64,000 bases of DNA from an uncultured Blautia sp. (GTDB lineage: Bacteria > Bacillota_A > Clostridia > Lachnospirales > Lachnospiraceae), in contig CAJLTE010000002.1 of the NCBI GenBank assembly GCA_905209435.1, positions 36,080-100,079 on the forward strand, in the 5' to 3' direction. The translations under genes and the position numbers were made by a program. Under the pieces are notes generated by a model. That model did not search any database. It worked only from the letters and a program-made list of their open reading frames with translations, and was not told the origin of the DNA. Positions 27,204-36,237 of the stretch are shown here, in pieces. How positions within the stretch are numbered: the first letter of the stretch is position 1; each line of letters starts with the position of its first letter.

Positions 27204-28553
27204 TCAGCCGCTGAATTTTGCTCCGCTTTCTTCCTGGTATTTCAGCATGCTTTCCTGTGCAATATCTGCCGCTTCTTTTGCACTCATATTGTAAAGTGCA
27301 TCCTGAATCATGATAGATACAATCTCTTTTGCTTCTCCGGATAATGCAATTTCAGGTTTTGCTGTCTGTAACACCTCATCAGAAAATACGATGGCATTTG
27401 GATTGCTCTGATATACCTCTGCACCCGCCTCAATAACAGAGTTTCTCATACAATATGAAAACTTGGCCTCTGTATCAAATTCAGTCACATGATCTACATT
27501 CAGCCACATCCAGGAAATAAAATCTTTGGCTCCTGCTACCTTTTCCTCACTGCTTTGATTACTTACGAGTACGTTCCACCCACCTGCAACGCTGGCTGTA
27601 TTCCCCCCTGTCGTTGCTGCTGGTAATGGTACGACACCATATTTTTCCGGATCCACACGAAGAACAGACCAGCTGCCGTTAATCTGCATTGCTGTCTCTC
27701 CATTTGTCAGAATTGAAATATCTGACACAGATCTTCCAGGTGTCTCATTACAGTCTCCGGAATCCAGAAGATCCTTCCATAACTGCAATGCATTTACAAC
27801 TTCTTCAGAATTTAAATTCGCCATGCCATCCGATGTAAACAGGTTTCCTCCCTGCATCCACACAAAAGGATAAAAGGTAAAGCACTGCCAGTCACCTCTA
27901 TCAACTTCAAAGGTAAATCCGGCATAATCAGCCGTATTCAGCTTTGCTGCCGCATCTTTGAGTTCCGCCCACGTTGTCGGTGGATCAATGCCATTCTGCT
28001 CCAGTATTTCTTTATTGTAGTACAGTGCCACCAGATCACTGTCTAACGGAATCCCATAAATCTTTCCATCTCTCGACACCCTGTCAAATGCCGCATCTGT
28101 AAAATCTTTTCTTATTTCATCGGTAATAATATCATCCAGTGGTTCACATACGCCTGCATCAAGGTACTGGTTAATGATTGCCGGACTACACTCAAAAATA
28201 TCCGGTGCTTCATTGGTAGCAAATGCAGTAGCAAGCTTTGTAGTCGTATACTCTTCATATGGAATAGCCAGAAAAGATACATGATATTTATCCTGGGAAC
28301 TGTTGTATTCTTCTATGTACTTCTTTAAAAAAGCAGTCTCATCTTCCTGTGTCCACTGATTCCAGTAAACAATCTCTATTGGTCCATCAGTACCTTCTAC
28401 TTCCTGGATCTCAGCATTTCCTTCTGCTTCCTGGGTTACGTTTTTCTCTTTTCCGCATCCGGCAGTCCCGATACTCAGGCCTAAGATCATGGCTCCCATA
28501 AGGCAATACGTTATCCCCTTTTTCAAATAACACGCTACTACTTTTCTCTTCAT
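27204..28553 (-). CDS. Sugar-binding lipoprotein of the ABC transporter
   Basis: The 449-residue protein has a lipoprotein signal peptide ending in a lipobox (IGTAGC, Cys about residue 33), then an acidic linker and an SBP_bac_1 fold with YWNQWTQEDE and late APDIFECSP/KIYGIPLD motifs typical of CUT1 binding proteins. It hands sugar to the two permeases that follow. It heads the operon, with a -10 box near 28605 on the minus strand. Confidence 0.9.
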   Translation of the reverse strand: MKRKVVACYLKKGITYCLMGAMILGLSIGTAGCGKEKNVTQEAEGNAEIQEVEGTDGPIEIVYWNQWTQEDETAFLKKYIEEYNSSQDKYHVSFLAIPYEEYTTTKLATAFATNEAPDIFECSPAIINQYLDAGVCEPLDDIITDEIRKDFTDAAFDRVSRDGKIYGIPLDSDLVALYYNKEILEQNGIDPPTTWAELKDAAAKLNTADYAGFTFEVDRGDWQCFTFYPFVWMQGGNLFTSDGMANLNSEEVVNALQLWKDLLDSGDCNETPGRSVSDISILTNGETAMQINGSWSVLRVDPEKYGVVPLPAATTGGNTASVAGGWNVLVSNQSSEEKVAGAKDFISWMWLNVDHVTEFDTEAKFSYCMRNSVIEAGAEVYQSNPNAIVFSDEVLQTAKPEIALSGEAKEIVSIMIQDALYNMSAKEAADIAQESMLKYQEESGAKFSG

Positions 28554-28604
28554 ATTAAGTAACCTCCTTTATACCCCGACGCAGCGGCTTTGTTTTATGA
28601 GTTT

Positions 28605-28610
28605 ATTATA
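28605..28610 (-). promoter_or_regulatory. Candidate -10 box of the sugar ABC operon
   Basis: TATAAT lies about 55 nt upstream of the lipoprotein gene, with only a weak -35 (TTTATG), as expected of a promoter that needs an activator such as the neighbouring YesN-like regulator. Confidence 0.4.
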
Positions 28611-28703
28611 CTTTGCCGGATTATTGCATAAAATACCATTTTTTTTGAATGGTGCACTTTTTACTGGATTTTATTTTTGATCTGATATAGTATAATAACT
28701 ATA

Positions 28704-30008
28704 AATGAGCAAGTTCGTGATTTTGCATAAAAGAAAGACACCTTAACTTCGATTATGTTGTATAATGAAAGTGACCAAACAAACATTGCAACATCCACGA
28801 AAGAAAGAAGGTGTCTCTTGCAAATACTATAACAACCAGTTTAGACAATTAAATTTATGCAAATCTTTTTCGAACAGAGTGATTGGTCATCTCATGAGTA
28901 TCCTGATCAGTATTTTTATCGCAGGATACCATGGTAAGACTACTGATTTCGCACAAAACAGTTCCTGTCACAGAACTACCATCGCCCATTTCCTTAATTC
29001 TGGAAAATGGGATGATACATTACTTGAAAATACATTAAAAAGTTCTGTCATTGAGATTATTTATTCAGAAGCCGTGCGTTCTGGAAAGCCTGTTTTCTGC
29101 ATTGTAGACGATACGATAGTTTCAAAGACAAAGCCTTCGTCACAGGCTCTGCATCCGATTGAAGATGCGTATTTTCATCAATCCCATTTAAAGGGAAAAC
29201 AGAATTACGGACATCAGGCAGTAGCTGTTATGCTTTCCTGTAACGGCATTGTCCTGAACTATGCTTTTGTAATGTACAATAAATCAATTTCCAAGATTGA
29301 TATTGTAGAAAATATTGCAAAAGAACTGCCGGTTCCTCCGATACTGTCTTATTTCCTTTGTGATTGCTGGTATACTTCTGAAAAAATAATCAATACTTTT
29401 GCACAGAAAGGATTTCATACCATTGGTGCTTTGAAAACAAACCGTCTGCTTTATCCATCAGGAATGAAAAAGAAACTCAGCGAACTGGCTGCTGAATGTT
29501 CCGCAACCCATAAGGGATTTGACCTCGTCACAGTCAAAAAACGGAACTATTATGTGTACCGATATGAGGGAAACCTCAGCGGCATAGAAAATGCGGTTGT
29601 CCTTTTAAGTTATCCTGAAAAGGCATTTGGCAATCCTAAAGCACTGCGTGCTTTCATCAGCACAAATGTATCCTTATCTACACAGGAGATTCTTTCCTGT
29701 TATGTTTGTCGATGGCCGATTGAGATATTTTTCAGACAATGCAAAAACCGTCTGGCTCTGGATAGATACCAGATACGTTCCTCAAAAGGAATACAAAGAT
29801 ACTGGCTGCTGATGTCACTGGCACATTATATCTGCATCACAGGTACTGGACGATATGTATCATTTCAAGAGGGATATCAATTGATTCAAAGTACCATTCA
29901 GCAGGAAAAATACCTCTATCTGTTTCAATGTGCAAGATCCTGTACTGATTTTGAAGTATTCATGAAGTTAGCAGGATAGTTTTGTGCAATTTTTTAAATT
30001 TGCTCATT
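28704..30008 (+). mobile_element. Intact insertion sequence, IS701/IS4-like, about 1.3 kb
   Basis: Terminal inverted repeats begin AATGAGCAA and continue imperfectly for about 30 bp (TTGCA conserved inside). Flanking TATA on both sides (28700-28703 and 30009-30012) is a likely 4-bp target duplication. One full transposase gene lies inside. It sits between the ABC operon and its presumed two-component regulator. Confidence 0.8.
28765..29979 (+). CDS. IS701-like transposase (DDE)
   Basis: The 404-residue protein has the DDE triad in recognisable settings: FCIVDDTIVSK (Asp115/116), YFLCDCWYTSE (Asp about 199) and CRWPIEIFFRQCKNRLALD (Glu about 324, in the YREK-like region of IS4/IS701 enzymes). 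Reading frame and length are intact, so the element may be active. The family assignment between IS701 and related IS4 groups is not certain. Confidence 0.85.
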   Translation: MKVTKQTLQHPRKKEGVSCKYYNNQFRQLNLCKSFSNRVIGHLMSILISIFIAGYHGKTTDFAQNSSCHRTTIAHFLNSGKWDDTLLENTLKSSVIEIIYSEAVRSGKPVFCIVDDTIVSKTKPSSQALHPIEDAYFHQSHLKGKQNYGHQAVAVMLSCNGIVLNYAFVMYNKSISKIDIVENIAKELPVPPILSYFLCDCWYTSEKIINTFAQKGFHTIGALKTNRLLYPSGMKKKLSELAAECSATHKGFDLVTVKKRNYYVYRYEGNLSGIENAVVLLSYPEKAFGNPKALRAFISTNVSLSTQEILSCYVCRWPIEIFFRQCKNRLALDRYQIRSSKGIQRYWLLMSLAHYICITGTGRYVSFQEGYQLIQSTIQQEKYLYLFQCARSCTDFEVFMKLAG

Positions 30009-30062
30009 TATAGATAATAATTTCAGATGAATCAATGATTGACTATATGGGGGTAATAGAAC

Positions 30063-31811
30063 ATGAAAAAAGCAGGAATTTCACTGAAAAAGCAATTACT
30101 TATCATTTTTCTGTTTATAGCCTTCATTCCTATGACGGTTACAATATTGCTGCTTTATCATTTCCAAACTCAAAATACCCTGCATGCTGAAATTGAATCC
30201 CAGATCCAGGTATTAAAATTAGTTACATCCAATATCCATCAGAAACTCACCTACTTTAACAATCTTACCGCTTCAATTTATTATAATGATGACATTATGA
30301 ATTGTCTGGAAAAAGGACAGACAGCATTATTATCCTCATCTGATAAAAAAAGAATCCAGCCTGCTGTTGATTCATTAGTGAGAACAGATGACATGATTTT
30401 GTCAGTATCTCTTACAACAATGGCAGGAGATACTTTATACTGGAATGACGGGTACAGTAATGCTATACACATAAACTCCCTGGATCCTGATTTTTTACAG
30501 AAAATATATGCACATAATGGATCAGGTGTTTTATCTAATCCCATTACACACACCAGAAAGCGTAAATACCCTGCTTCAAATACGTCTATTTATTATGGTC
30601 GCCTTTTACGAAGTCTGACACACAACTTCCGGCCTATTGGAATTTTGTTAGTTGAAATTGATATCGCTTCCTTTGAAGACATCATTGCATTTTCCAATTT
30701 CAGCTCCGATTCCACATTTTTCCTGACAACCCAGAACAATACATTAATATGGGGTTATCAGGAGGACAATCTGAATTATCATATTGGAGACATTATTCCT
30801 GCCGATGTACTGGGTACACCTCCATATTCTTACTCTGTTGCAACTATAAACGGAGAGAAATATTATCGTTTTAATTCACAGATTGATACACTGGAATATA
30901 ATTGTTACTCTTTTTTTCCATTTTCAAATATTGAAAGCAAAACACAGTTCATTAAAACTTTACTGTTATTGATCTGTGGCGTGGATTTTTTGTGTTTATG
31001 CCTGATCTTCTTCATGCTCACCAAACAGTTTATTACGCCGATTCGACGACTTTCCGTTATTATGCAGGAGCAGGACTATCTGCACTACTTTCCTTCACCA
31101 GTTTATTCTGTCCACAACGAAATCGGCAATTTATATGATTCTTTCCAGTCTATGAGCCAGCGTACTCTGAATCTGGTGGAACAGCTAAAAGAATACTCCA
31201 AAAAAGAAGCCAAACAGCAGCTTGCTCTGCTCCACGCACAGCTGAATCCACATTTTTTATATAACACTTTGGATTCCATCAGCTGGATGTCCCAAAATGG
31301 AAATGCAGACAAAGTACCCTATATTATAAATGCACTTTCTGATATTTTGCGATACAGTATTATCAAAGAAAATGATTTTGTTACTATAAACGATGAATTA
31401 TCCTGGTTGAAAAATTATATGTATATTCAAAAGATCCGGTTTCAGGATTCTTTCACGATACATTATCATATTGAACCGGATATGCAATCGTATAAAATAC
31501 CCCGTTTTATTTTGCAGCCATTTATAGAAAATTCATTGCTGCACGGTTTTTCTGAAATTCATCAGGGTGGTATTATTATCCTCAGCATATTTACTAAGGA
31601 TAATTCTATTTTCATAACTATAGAAGATAACGGAAAGGGCATGTCAGACCTTCTGATACATTCCGTGCTTCATGGTAAAAATGATGGCATAGGAATCGCA
31701 AATACAAATGCCTATTTAAAACAACGGTTTGGCCAGTCATACGGAATAGAAATTACATCACATATTATGGAAAGTACAAAAGTAACCATAAAATTGCCTG
31801 TCCAGAAGTGA
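30063..31811 (+). CDS. YesM-like sensor histidine kinase
   Basis: The 582-residue protein has a membrane helix (about 13-33), an outside sensor of about 260 residues (dCache-like), a second helix (about 298-320), a HAMP region, the His_kinase domain with LHAQLNPHFLYNTLD (about residue 400), and HATPase_c with NSLLHGF, EDNGKGM and GIGIAN. GGGGG precedes the start. YesM/YesN pairs control neighbouring sugar ABC operons in Firmicutes, so the divergent operon at 28553 is the probable target. The IS now separates them. Confidence 0.93.
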   Translation: MKKAGISLKKQLLIIFLFIAFIPMTVTILLLYHFQTQNTLHAEIESQIQVLKLVTSNIHQKLTYFNNLTASIYYNDDIMNCLEKGQTALLSSSDKKRIQPAVDSLVRTDDMILSVSLTTMAGDTLYWNDGYSNAIHINSLDPDFLQKIYAHNGSGVLSNPITHTRKRKYPASNTSIYYGRLLRSLTHNFRPIGILLVEIDIASFEDIIAFSNFSSDSTFFLTTQNNTLIWGYQEDNLNYHIGDIIPADVLGTPPYSYSVATINGEKYYRFNSQIDTLEYNCYSFFPFSNIESKTQFIKTLLLLICGVDFLCLCLIFFMLTKQFITPIRRLSVIMQEQDYLHYFPSPVYSVHNEIGNLYDSFQSMSQRTLNLVEQLKEYSKKEAKQQLALLHAQLNPHFLYNTLDSISWMSQNGNADKVPYIINALSDILRYSIIKENDFVTINDELSWLKNYMYIQKIRFQDSFTIHYHIEPDMQSYKIPRFILQPFIENSLLHGFSEIHQGGIIILSIFTKDNSIFITIEDNGKGMSDLLIHSVLHGKNDGIGIANTNAYLKQRFGQSYGIEITSHIMESTKVTIKLPVQK

Positions 31812-31820
31812 GGAAAACCT

Positions 31821-33347
31821 ATGAATCATGTAATTATCATTGATGACGAAATACAAAGCCGCAACGGGATTGCCGAAATTTTTAAAAATCATTTCCCAAA
31901 ATGGGAAATAGATGGTCTGTTTGAAGATGGCAGCCTTGCATTAGACTATCTTCAACAACATCCGGAAGTAAATCTGGTTGTTACCGATATACGCATGCCT
32001 AAATTTGACGGTCTTGAGTTAATCAGCAGAATCCGCAAAAACAACGGAACCATTCCTATCATTATCATAAGCGGATACTCGGAATTTTCCTATGCCAAGA
32101 AAGCAGTTGATCATCATGTATTTCGATATATATTGAAGCCTGTTCTTCCCTCCGAATTTGATGCAGTCATTACAAGCGTGGAAAAATTTTTCCAACTGGC
32201 GGATCCTCTTAATGAATATAATCTTACCCAGCCAGAATACGACCAGTTTTTAGATCTGTTGTTTTCTGAGGCCATTGCTTTGAATAAAAAGCAGACGATA
32301 CATGTACTGGAAAAACAATGTGGATTTACATTTCCAGAAGCATGGTTCTTACTGTTGACCGGCAACAGCAAATTCAGCAGCCAGATTTTTAACTATAAAA
32401 CACTGCTGCAAAATTTTGCAGCCGGAATTTCATCCGAGAATCATGTTTTTCTATTCTGTGAGAAGATTTACTGTATTTTATTAAAAAAGGAAGATATAGA
32501 TGATAAGTTTCTGAAAAAGCAGGTGCAAAAACTCTTATGGAAATTTAACCCCGGATCGGAAGTTTATGCAGGAATATACCACAGCGATTATGATGATACG
32601 CTTAAAAATGCATTTTACAGTGGCATTTCAGCCTTAACACAATTTTTTTACTCAAAGGATCCCATACACATATATCAGGATCAAGCTTTGTGCACCTTTC
32701 CATACTCTATATACCAGAATTTACAATTGCAACTGACCGGCAGCAATTTACTGAATACGAGAGATGCTGTCTATTCCTTTATGGATTACGTGCGTAATGA
32801 GCAGCCTTCCTATTATGAACTGCATTCCTGGCTAAACAAGATTACTCTGATCATCATAAAATATTGTAATGATAAAAAAATACCGGCATCCTGCTATATC
32901 GATTATACAGAAAGTTTGCAGTTTCTTTGCAATTACCACTCTCTCGAAGAAATTGAAGATACCATTTTGTCCATGACCGAGAGCATTTTTGATAAAATCG
33001 CCGAACAGACACGCAGCACAAATGCCTATCTTGTTGAGCAGGTACAAAACTACCTTTCCCAGCATATGAACGAAAATATCACGCTTTCAGACTTAGGAGA
33101 GATTTTCGGTATAAACTATTCCTCACTGAGCAATATATTCAGCTCTGCTACAGGACAGACTATCATTGAATATCTGACTTTTATAAGGATATTACATGCA
33201 AAAGAACTGCTGATCAATACAGACAAAAAAATATATGAGATCTGTTCAGAAATTGGATACACAGAACCAAAATATTTTATTAAACGCTTTCGCCAGATTG
33301 TTGGTGTTACTCCCAAGGAATACAGAAAGATATATACTTCCAGCTAG
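31821..33347 (+). CDS. YesN-like response regulator, AraC-type DNA binding
   Basis: The 508-residue protein has a receiver domain (acidic pair Asp8/Asp9, phospho-acceptor Asp56 in VVTDIRMP, Lys106 in LKPVLP), a middle region of about 270 residues, and a C-terminal pair of AraC helix-turn-helix motifs (about 405-505, ending FRQIVGVTPKEYRKI). It starts 9 nt after the kinase gene. It should activate sugar-uptake genes on phosphorylation. Confidence 0.93.
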   Translation: MNHVIIIDDEIQSRNGIAEIFKNHFPKWEIDGLFEDGSLALDYLQQHPEVNLVVTDIRMPKFDGLELISRIRKNNGTIPIIIISGYSEFSYAKKAVDHHVFRYILKPVLPSEFDAVITSVEKFFQLADPLNEYNLTQPEYDQFLDLLFSEAIALNKKQTIHVLEKQCGFTFPEAWFLLLTGNSKFSSQIFNYKTLLQNFAAGISSENHVFLFCEKIYCILLKKEDIDDKFLKKQVQKLLWKFNPGSEVYAGIYHSDYDDTLKNAFYSGISALTQFFYSKDPIHIYQDQALCTFPYSIYQNLQLQLTGSNLLNTRDAVYSFMDYVRNEQPSYYELHSWLNKITLIIIKYCNDKKIPASCYIDYTESLQFLCNYHSLEEIEDTILSMTESIFDKIAEQTRSTNAYLVEQVQNYLSQHMNENITLSDLGEIFGINYSSLSNIFSSATGQTIIEYLTFIRILHAKELLINTDKKIYEICSEIGYTEPKYFIKRFRQIVGVTPKEYRKIYTSS

Positions 33348-33504
33348 ATGGCTGCTGATTATTCCGGGGATCCCGGCTGCGTATATCTGTTCCGTAATTT
33401 TTGAAAATATCCAGCACCAGCCCGGCCACATCCTAGTTTATCACAAAAAACTTCATAAACAACGTCATGGCAAAGAAAGCAAAAAGAGGCTGTAAAATAA
33501 GTCT

Positions 33505-34040
33505 CTAATCGGGTAGGAGGTAGATAATTATTTTATCTACCGACCTCCCACAGCACCGTACGTACGGTTCCATATACGGCGCTTCTCTAGTTTTCACAAA
33601 CTGTTAGATAGTAGTCAAGCATGGATGTATATCCCAGTTTGGCTATTATTTTCTTTGAAAAGGTTTGGTTCAAGGCTTTCGCCATTCTCCAATAACCTTT
33701 TCTACTATAAGCAAGTTCCTTGACTTTCCAGTCTTCTAGTCCCAAGGCTTTTAACATTTTATATTTCGTTTTGATTTTCTTCCATTGTTTCCAATATACC
33801 GCTCGGATTCTGCGTCTTGCCCACTCATCCGTTGTTTTGAGAAGCCCTTTCATATCTGCAAATCTGAAATATTCCACCCATCCTTACACATACTCCTGAT
33901 ACTTTCTTTCTCGTACCGCATTACTAATGCCTTTGTTCCTATCAGTAAGCTCTCTGATTTTATTTTTCATCTTCTCTACTGATTTTTGATGGACTCTGAA
34001 TCTGCATTTGCCCTTGTATCTATAAAAGGTATACAGTAAT
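33505..34040 (-). mobile_element. Degraded 3' end of a group II intron
   Basis: On the minus strand a maturase fragment is followed by AGCGCCGTATATGG, then CGTACGTACGGTGC and a hairpin (GTAGATAA with TTATCTAC), resembling domains IV end, V and VI of bacterial group II introns. The 5' part of the intron and the reverse transcriptase are missing. 33348-33504 shows no gene. Confidence 0.75.
33587..34040 (-). pseudogene. Group II intron maturase C-terminal fragment, nonsense mutated
   Basis: Read on the minus strand, FYRYKGKCRFRVHQKSVEKM, then GWVEYFRFADMKGLL and DEWARRRIRAVYWKQWK match the GIIM maturase domain of group II intron proteins. An in-frame TAA at 33884-33886 interrupts it (between YQEYV and GWVEYF), and everything before about residue FYRYKG is gone, including the reverse transcriptase core. 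It ends at 33587 with the usual YYLTVCEN. Confidence 0.85.
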
Positions 34041-34080
34041 AATTGTGCATACCCATAACCATTGAGTTGTAAAGACTTAT

Positions 34081-34765
34081 GTTTTTATCAATTTCGCTTC
34101 TACAGGAAATCTCAAAAATTTAATATTTGCCCCTAACGGTAAATTAAAAAAACCAGATATTGTAATTGAAGATTCCATTAATAACGAATTACGTTTAGCT
34201 GACGATGCAAGCAATTGTCTCATGTATAACTTTAAGCCTAATGCTGATGGGTTAAAATTAAATGAATTGATTGACTGGTGGAAAGAAGAAGGGGCTGTTC
34301 CAGCGAATGAAGATGCAGAAAAAAGTTTGTATATTCGTTTGCGCAGCTCGTTAGATTCAACAGCCGAAAAAAAAATTCCTTTACGCTTATTTCGGATATT
34401 ATCGCAATAACGAAAAAAAGGACGTTCCCGCATTGATCCCACAAGTTCAACTACATTACGACCCGAAAACTCTTAGGCAGCGAAACGGAACCCCTTTATA
34501 TAATCGACAGCGTATGGATTTTTTAATGCTTTTACCTGGTGGACGAAATGTTGTTTTTGAAATAGATGGCAAAGAACATTATTCAAAAGACGAAAAACCG
34601 AGTCCTCAATTATATAGCGAGATAGTCAGATCTGACCGAGAGTTAAAATTAAAAGGATATGATGTATATCGCTTTGGTGGATACGAATTGTGCAAGGAAA
34701 ATGCTGGAGCTACAATCCGCACTTTTTTTGAAAAATTTTTTGAAAAATATAATATTGTATTTTAA
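34081..34765 (+). pseudogene. Nuclease-like gene, 5'-truncated and frameshifted
   Basis: From about 34081 an open frame without start (VFINFASTGNLKNLIFAP) runs to a run of nine A at 34367-34375, where the frame must shift to continue as KFLYAYFGYYRNNEKKDVP and then through 34765. The second part has FLMLLPGGRNVVFEIDGKEHYS and later DREL and GYDVYRFGGYEL, the layout of a PD-(D/E)XK endonuclease related to DUF559/Vsr. It may come from an abortive-infection-type defence gene. Truncation next to the intron remnant suggests a deletion scar; slippage at the A run is an alternative for the frame break. Confidence 0.65.
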
Positions 34766-34791
34766 CAAATAACTTTTCTTAGGACTGTGGG

Positions 34792-35160
34792 TTGAAAAAT
34801 ATGATTAAAGGGAAAATTGAGAAACTAAAAAAATGGTGCATATCTATTTCACACAATCAAACCGCTTTAAAAATATTATTCGGAATGCTTATAATTTTAC
34901 TTCTCTATGTCATTCCTTTTATTGCTTTAAAATATGGCGCCACCGGTGATGGAATTCTTGGCTATATTGGCGCTGTTGTCGGCAGTTCCATCGGTGCCTT
35001 AGTAGCTGGATGGGGAATCGTCATAACAATAAAAGAAAACAGACGTCAGGCGGTGGCTCCTTACTTAATTTTTCAAGAAATTGATAACATTCCTGATGAT
35101 GCAGAAGGGAATAGTTATTTAATAATCCATTATCGATCTTCGCAGTACGGATGTCCATGA
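34792..35160 (+). CDS. Small membrane protein, possibly truncated
   Basis: The 122-residue protein (TTG start at 34792, or ATG at 34801) has two membrane helices (about 28-46 and 56-80, the second Gly/Ala-rich) and a short cytosolic end. The last residues (HYRSSQYGCP) look like a run-out after a break, and the following DNA holds no continuation I could recognise. No family is recognised. It follows the broken nuclease gene in the same direction. Confidence 0.5.
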   Translation: MKNMIKGKIEKLKKWCISISHNQTALKILFGMLIILLLYVIPFIALKYGATGDGILGYIGAVVGSSIGALVAGWGIVITIKENRRQAVAPYLIFQEIDNIPDDAEGNSYLIIHYRSSQYGCP

Positions 35161-35350
35161 TCATAGCCACCCCGGCTGCTGCTACAGGAAAAAGGTGAAA
35201 AAATACATATCATATCACCTCCCGGTCTTATGAATTTTTATCATTTCATTTTTAATTTCTTCTTTTGTTTTTTATTTAAATATATAAGTGGAATTTACCG
35301 CCGAACTGACGGGATTGAATTACCAGAAGAACTCTGGTGAATATTATTAT

Positions 35351-35387
35351 AGGACCGGACAATTGATTTGTCCAGTCCTATTTTTTG
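35351..35387 (+). terminator. Plus-strand terminator
   Basis: AGGACCGGACAA pairs with TTGTCCAGTCCT (one mismatch, 5-nt loop), then ATTTTTTG. It closes the remnant region. 35161-35350 holds nothing else seen. Confidence 0.8.
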
Positions 35388-35429
35388 TCGAATTTCTAAA
35401 ATAATTATAAACACTGTTTCTGATATCTT

Positions 35430-36212
35430 TTATGGAAGCATATTTGCCAGTTCATATACACGCGCTTTCGTCATTTCATAACCTTTCATATTTCTGTTTG
35501 CAATAGCCATAGTGCCTCCTGCAAACTCTGCCTCAGCCTCATTCATCGCCTGTTCTTTTGTGCTGATCCAGTTTATCTCATCCTGTGTAAGCGCATCCAT
35601 AGATGCCGAATCCAGACTCTGTTTCAGATATCCCCAGATTACGTTTAACTCATCATCCCAAATGGTATACAACTCCCCACTATCCTGATTCATTTCCGCC
35701 TGGGATTCATAGGCCAGATTACTGTTAAGCTGAGCATCCCTCACCTCTATCAATGCAATTTCTGTCTGTGCCTGCTGATACAAATTTGATCTTGTTATCT
35801 GTTCCGGCGTATTCTCCACAGAAGGTGCGCTTTCTGATACTGGTGCATCCTGCTGTATCGGTACCGGCGTGTCGGTCGGTATCGGTGTAGGTGTACTGAC
35901 TGGTATAGGTGTCGGTGTATTGGCCGGTACAGGCGTATCTGTAGCTGCCGGCGTATTTTCTACTTTCAAATCTTTTTTCTGCTGTTTTTCTTCTTTGCTG
36001 TTGCTGACCATTTCCGAATTCTTTTCAGACTTCTGCCACTGATTAAACATAAATATTCCGGATACTGCAATTGCCATAACTGCAACAATAATAACAATGA
36101 CCGGCCCCAGAGGAAGTTTATGTTCTGATTCCTCTTCTTTCATATTAAATCCACACTTTGTGCAGAATTTATCATTATCGTTTAATTTATTACCACAATT
36201 AGGGCAGTACAT
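35430..36212 (-). CDS. Zinc-ribbon membrane protein with LprI-like domain
   Basis: The 260-residue protein has an N-terminal zinc ribbon (CPNCGNKL and CTKCGFN), a membrane helix (about 32-53), a linker of Thr/Pro/Val repeats (TPVPANTPTPIP and similar, about 88-122), and a C-terminal LprI-type domain (about 140-258; PF07007 style, with AQTEIAL, WISTKEQAMNEAEAEFAGGT). LprI-type domains inhibit lysozyme in mycobacteria; here the role is unknown. It is the last gene of the signalling island. Confidence 0.8.
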   Translation of the reverse strand: MYCPNCGNKLNDNDKFCTKCGFNMKEEESEHKLPLGPVIVIIVAVMAIAVSGIFMFNQWQKSEKNSEMVSNSKEEKQQKKDLKVENTPAATDTPVPANTPTPIPVSTPTPIPTDTPVPIQQDAPVSESAPSVENTPEQITRSNLYQQAQTEIALIEVRDAQLNSNLAYESQAEMNQDSGELYTIWDDELNVIWGYLKQSLDSASMDALTQDEINWISTKEQAMNEAEAEFAGGTMAIANRNMKGYEMTKARVYELANMLP

Positions 36213-36237
36213 TTTATATCACTCCTCCTGTAAATGT

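Noticed and set aside
35850..35950. Tandem-like short repeats that resemble a repeat array
   Set aside because: They encode the Thr/Pro/Val linker of the LprI-like protein; unit length follows codons, not a CRISPR spacing.
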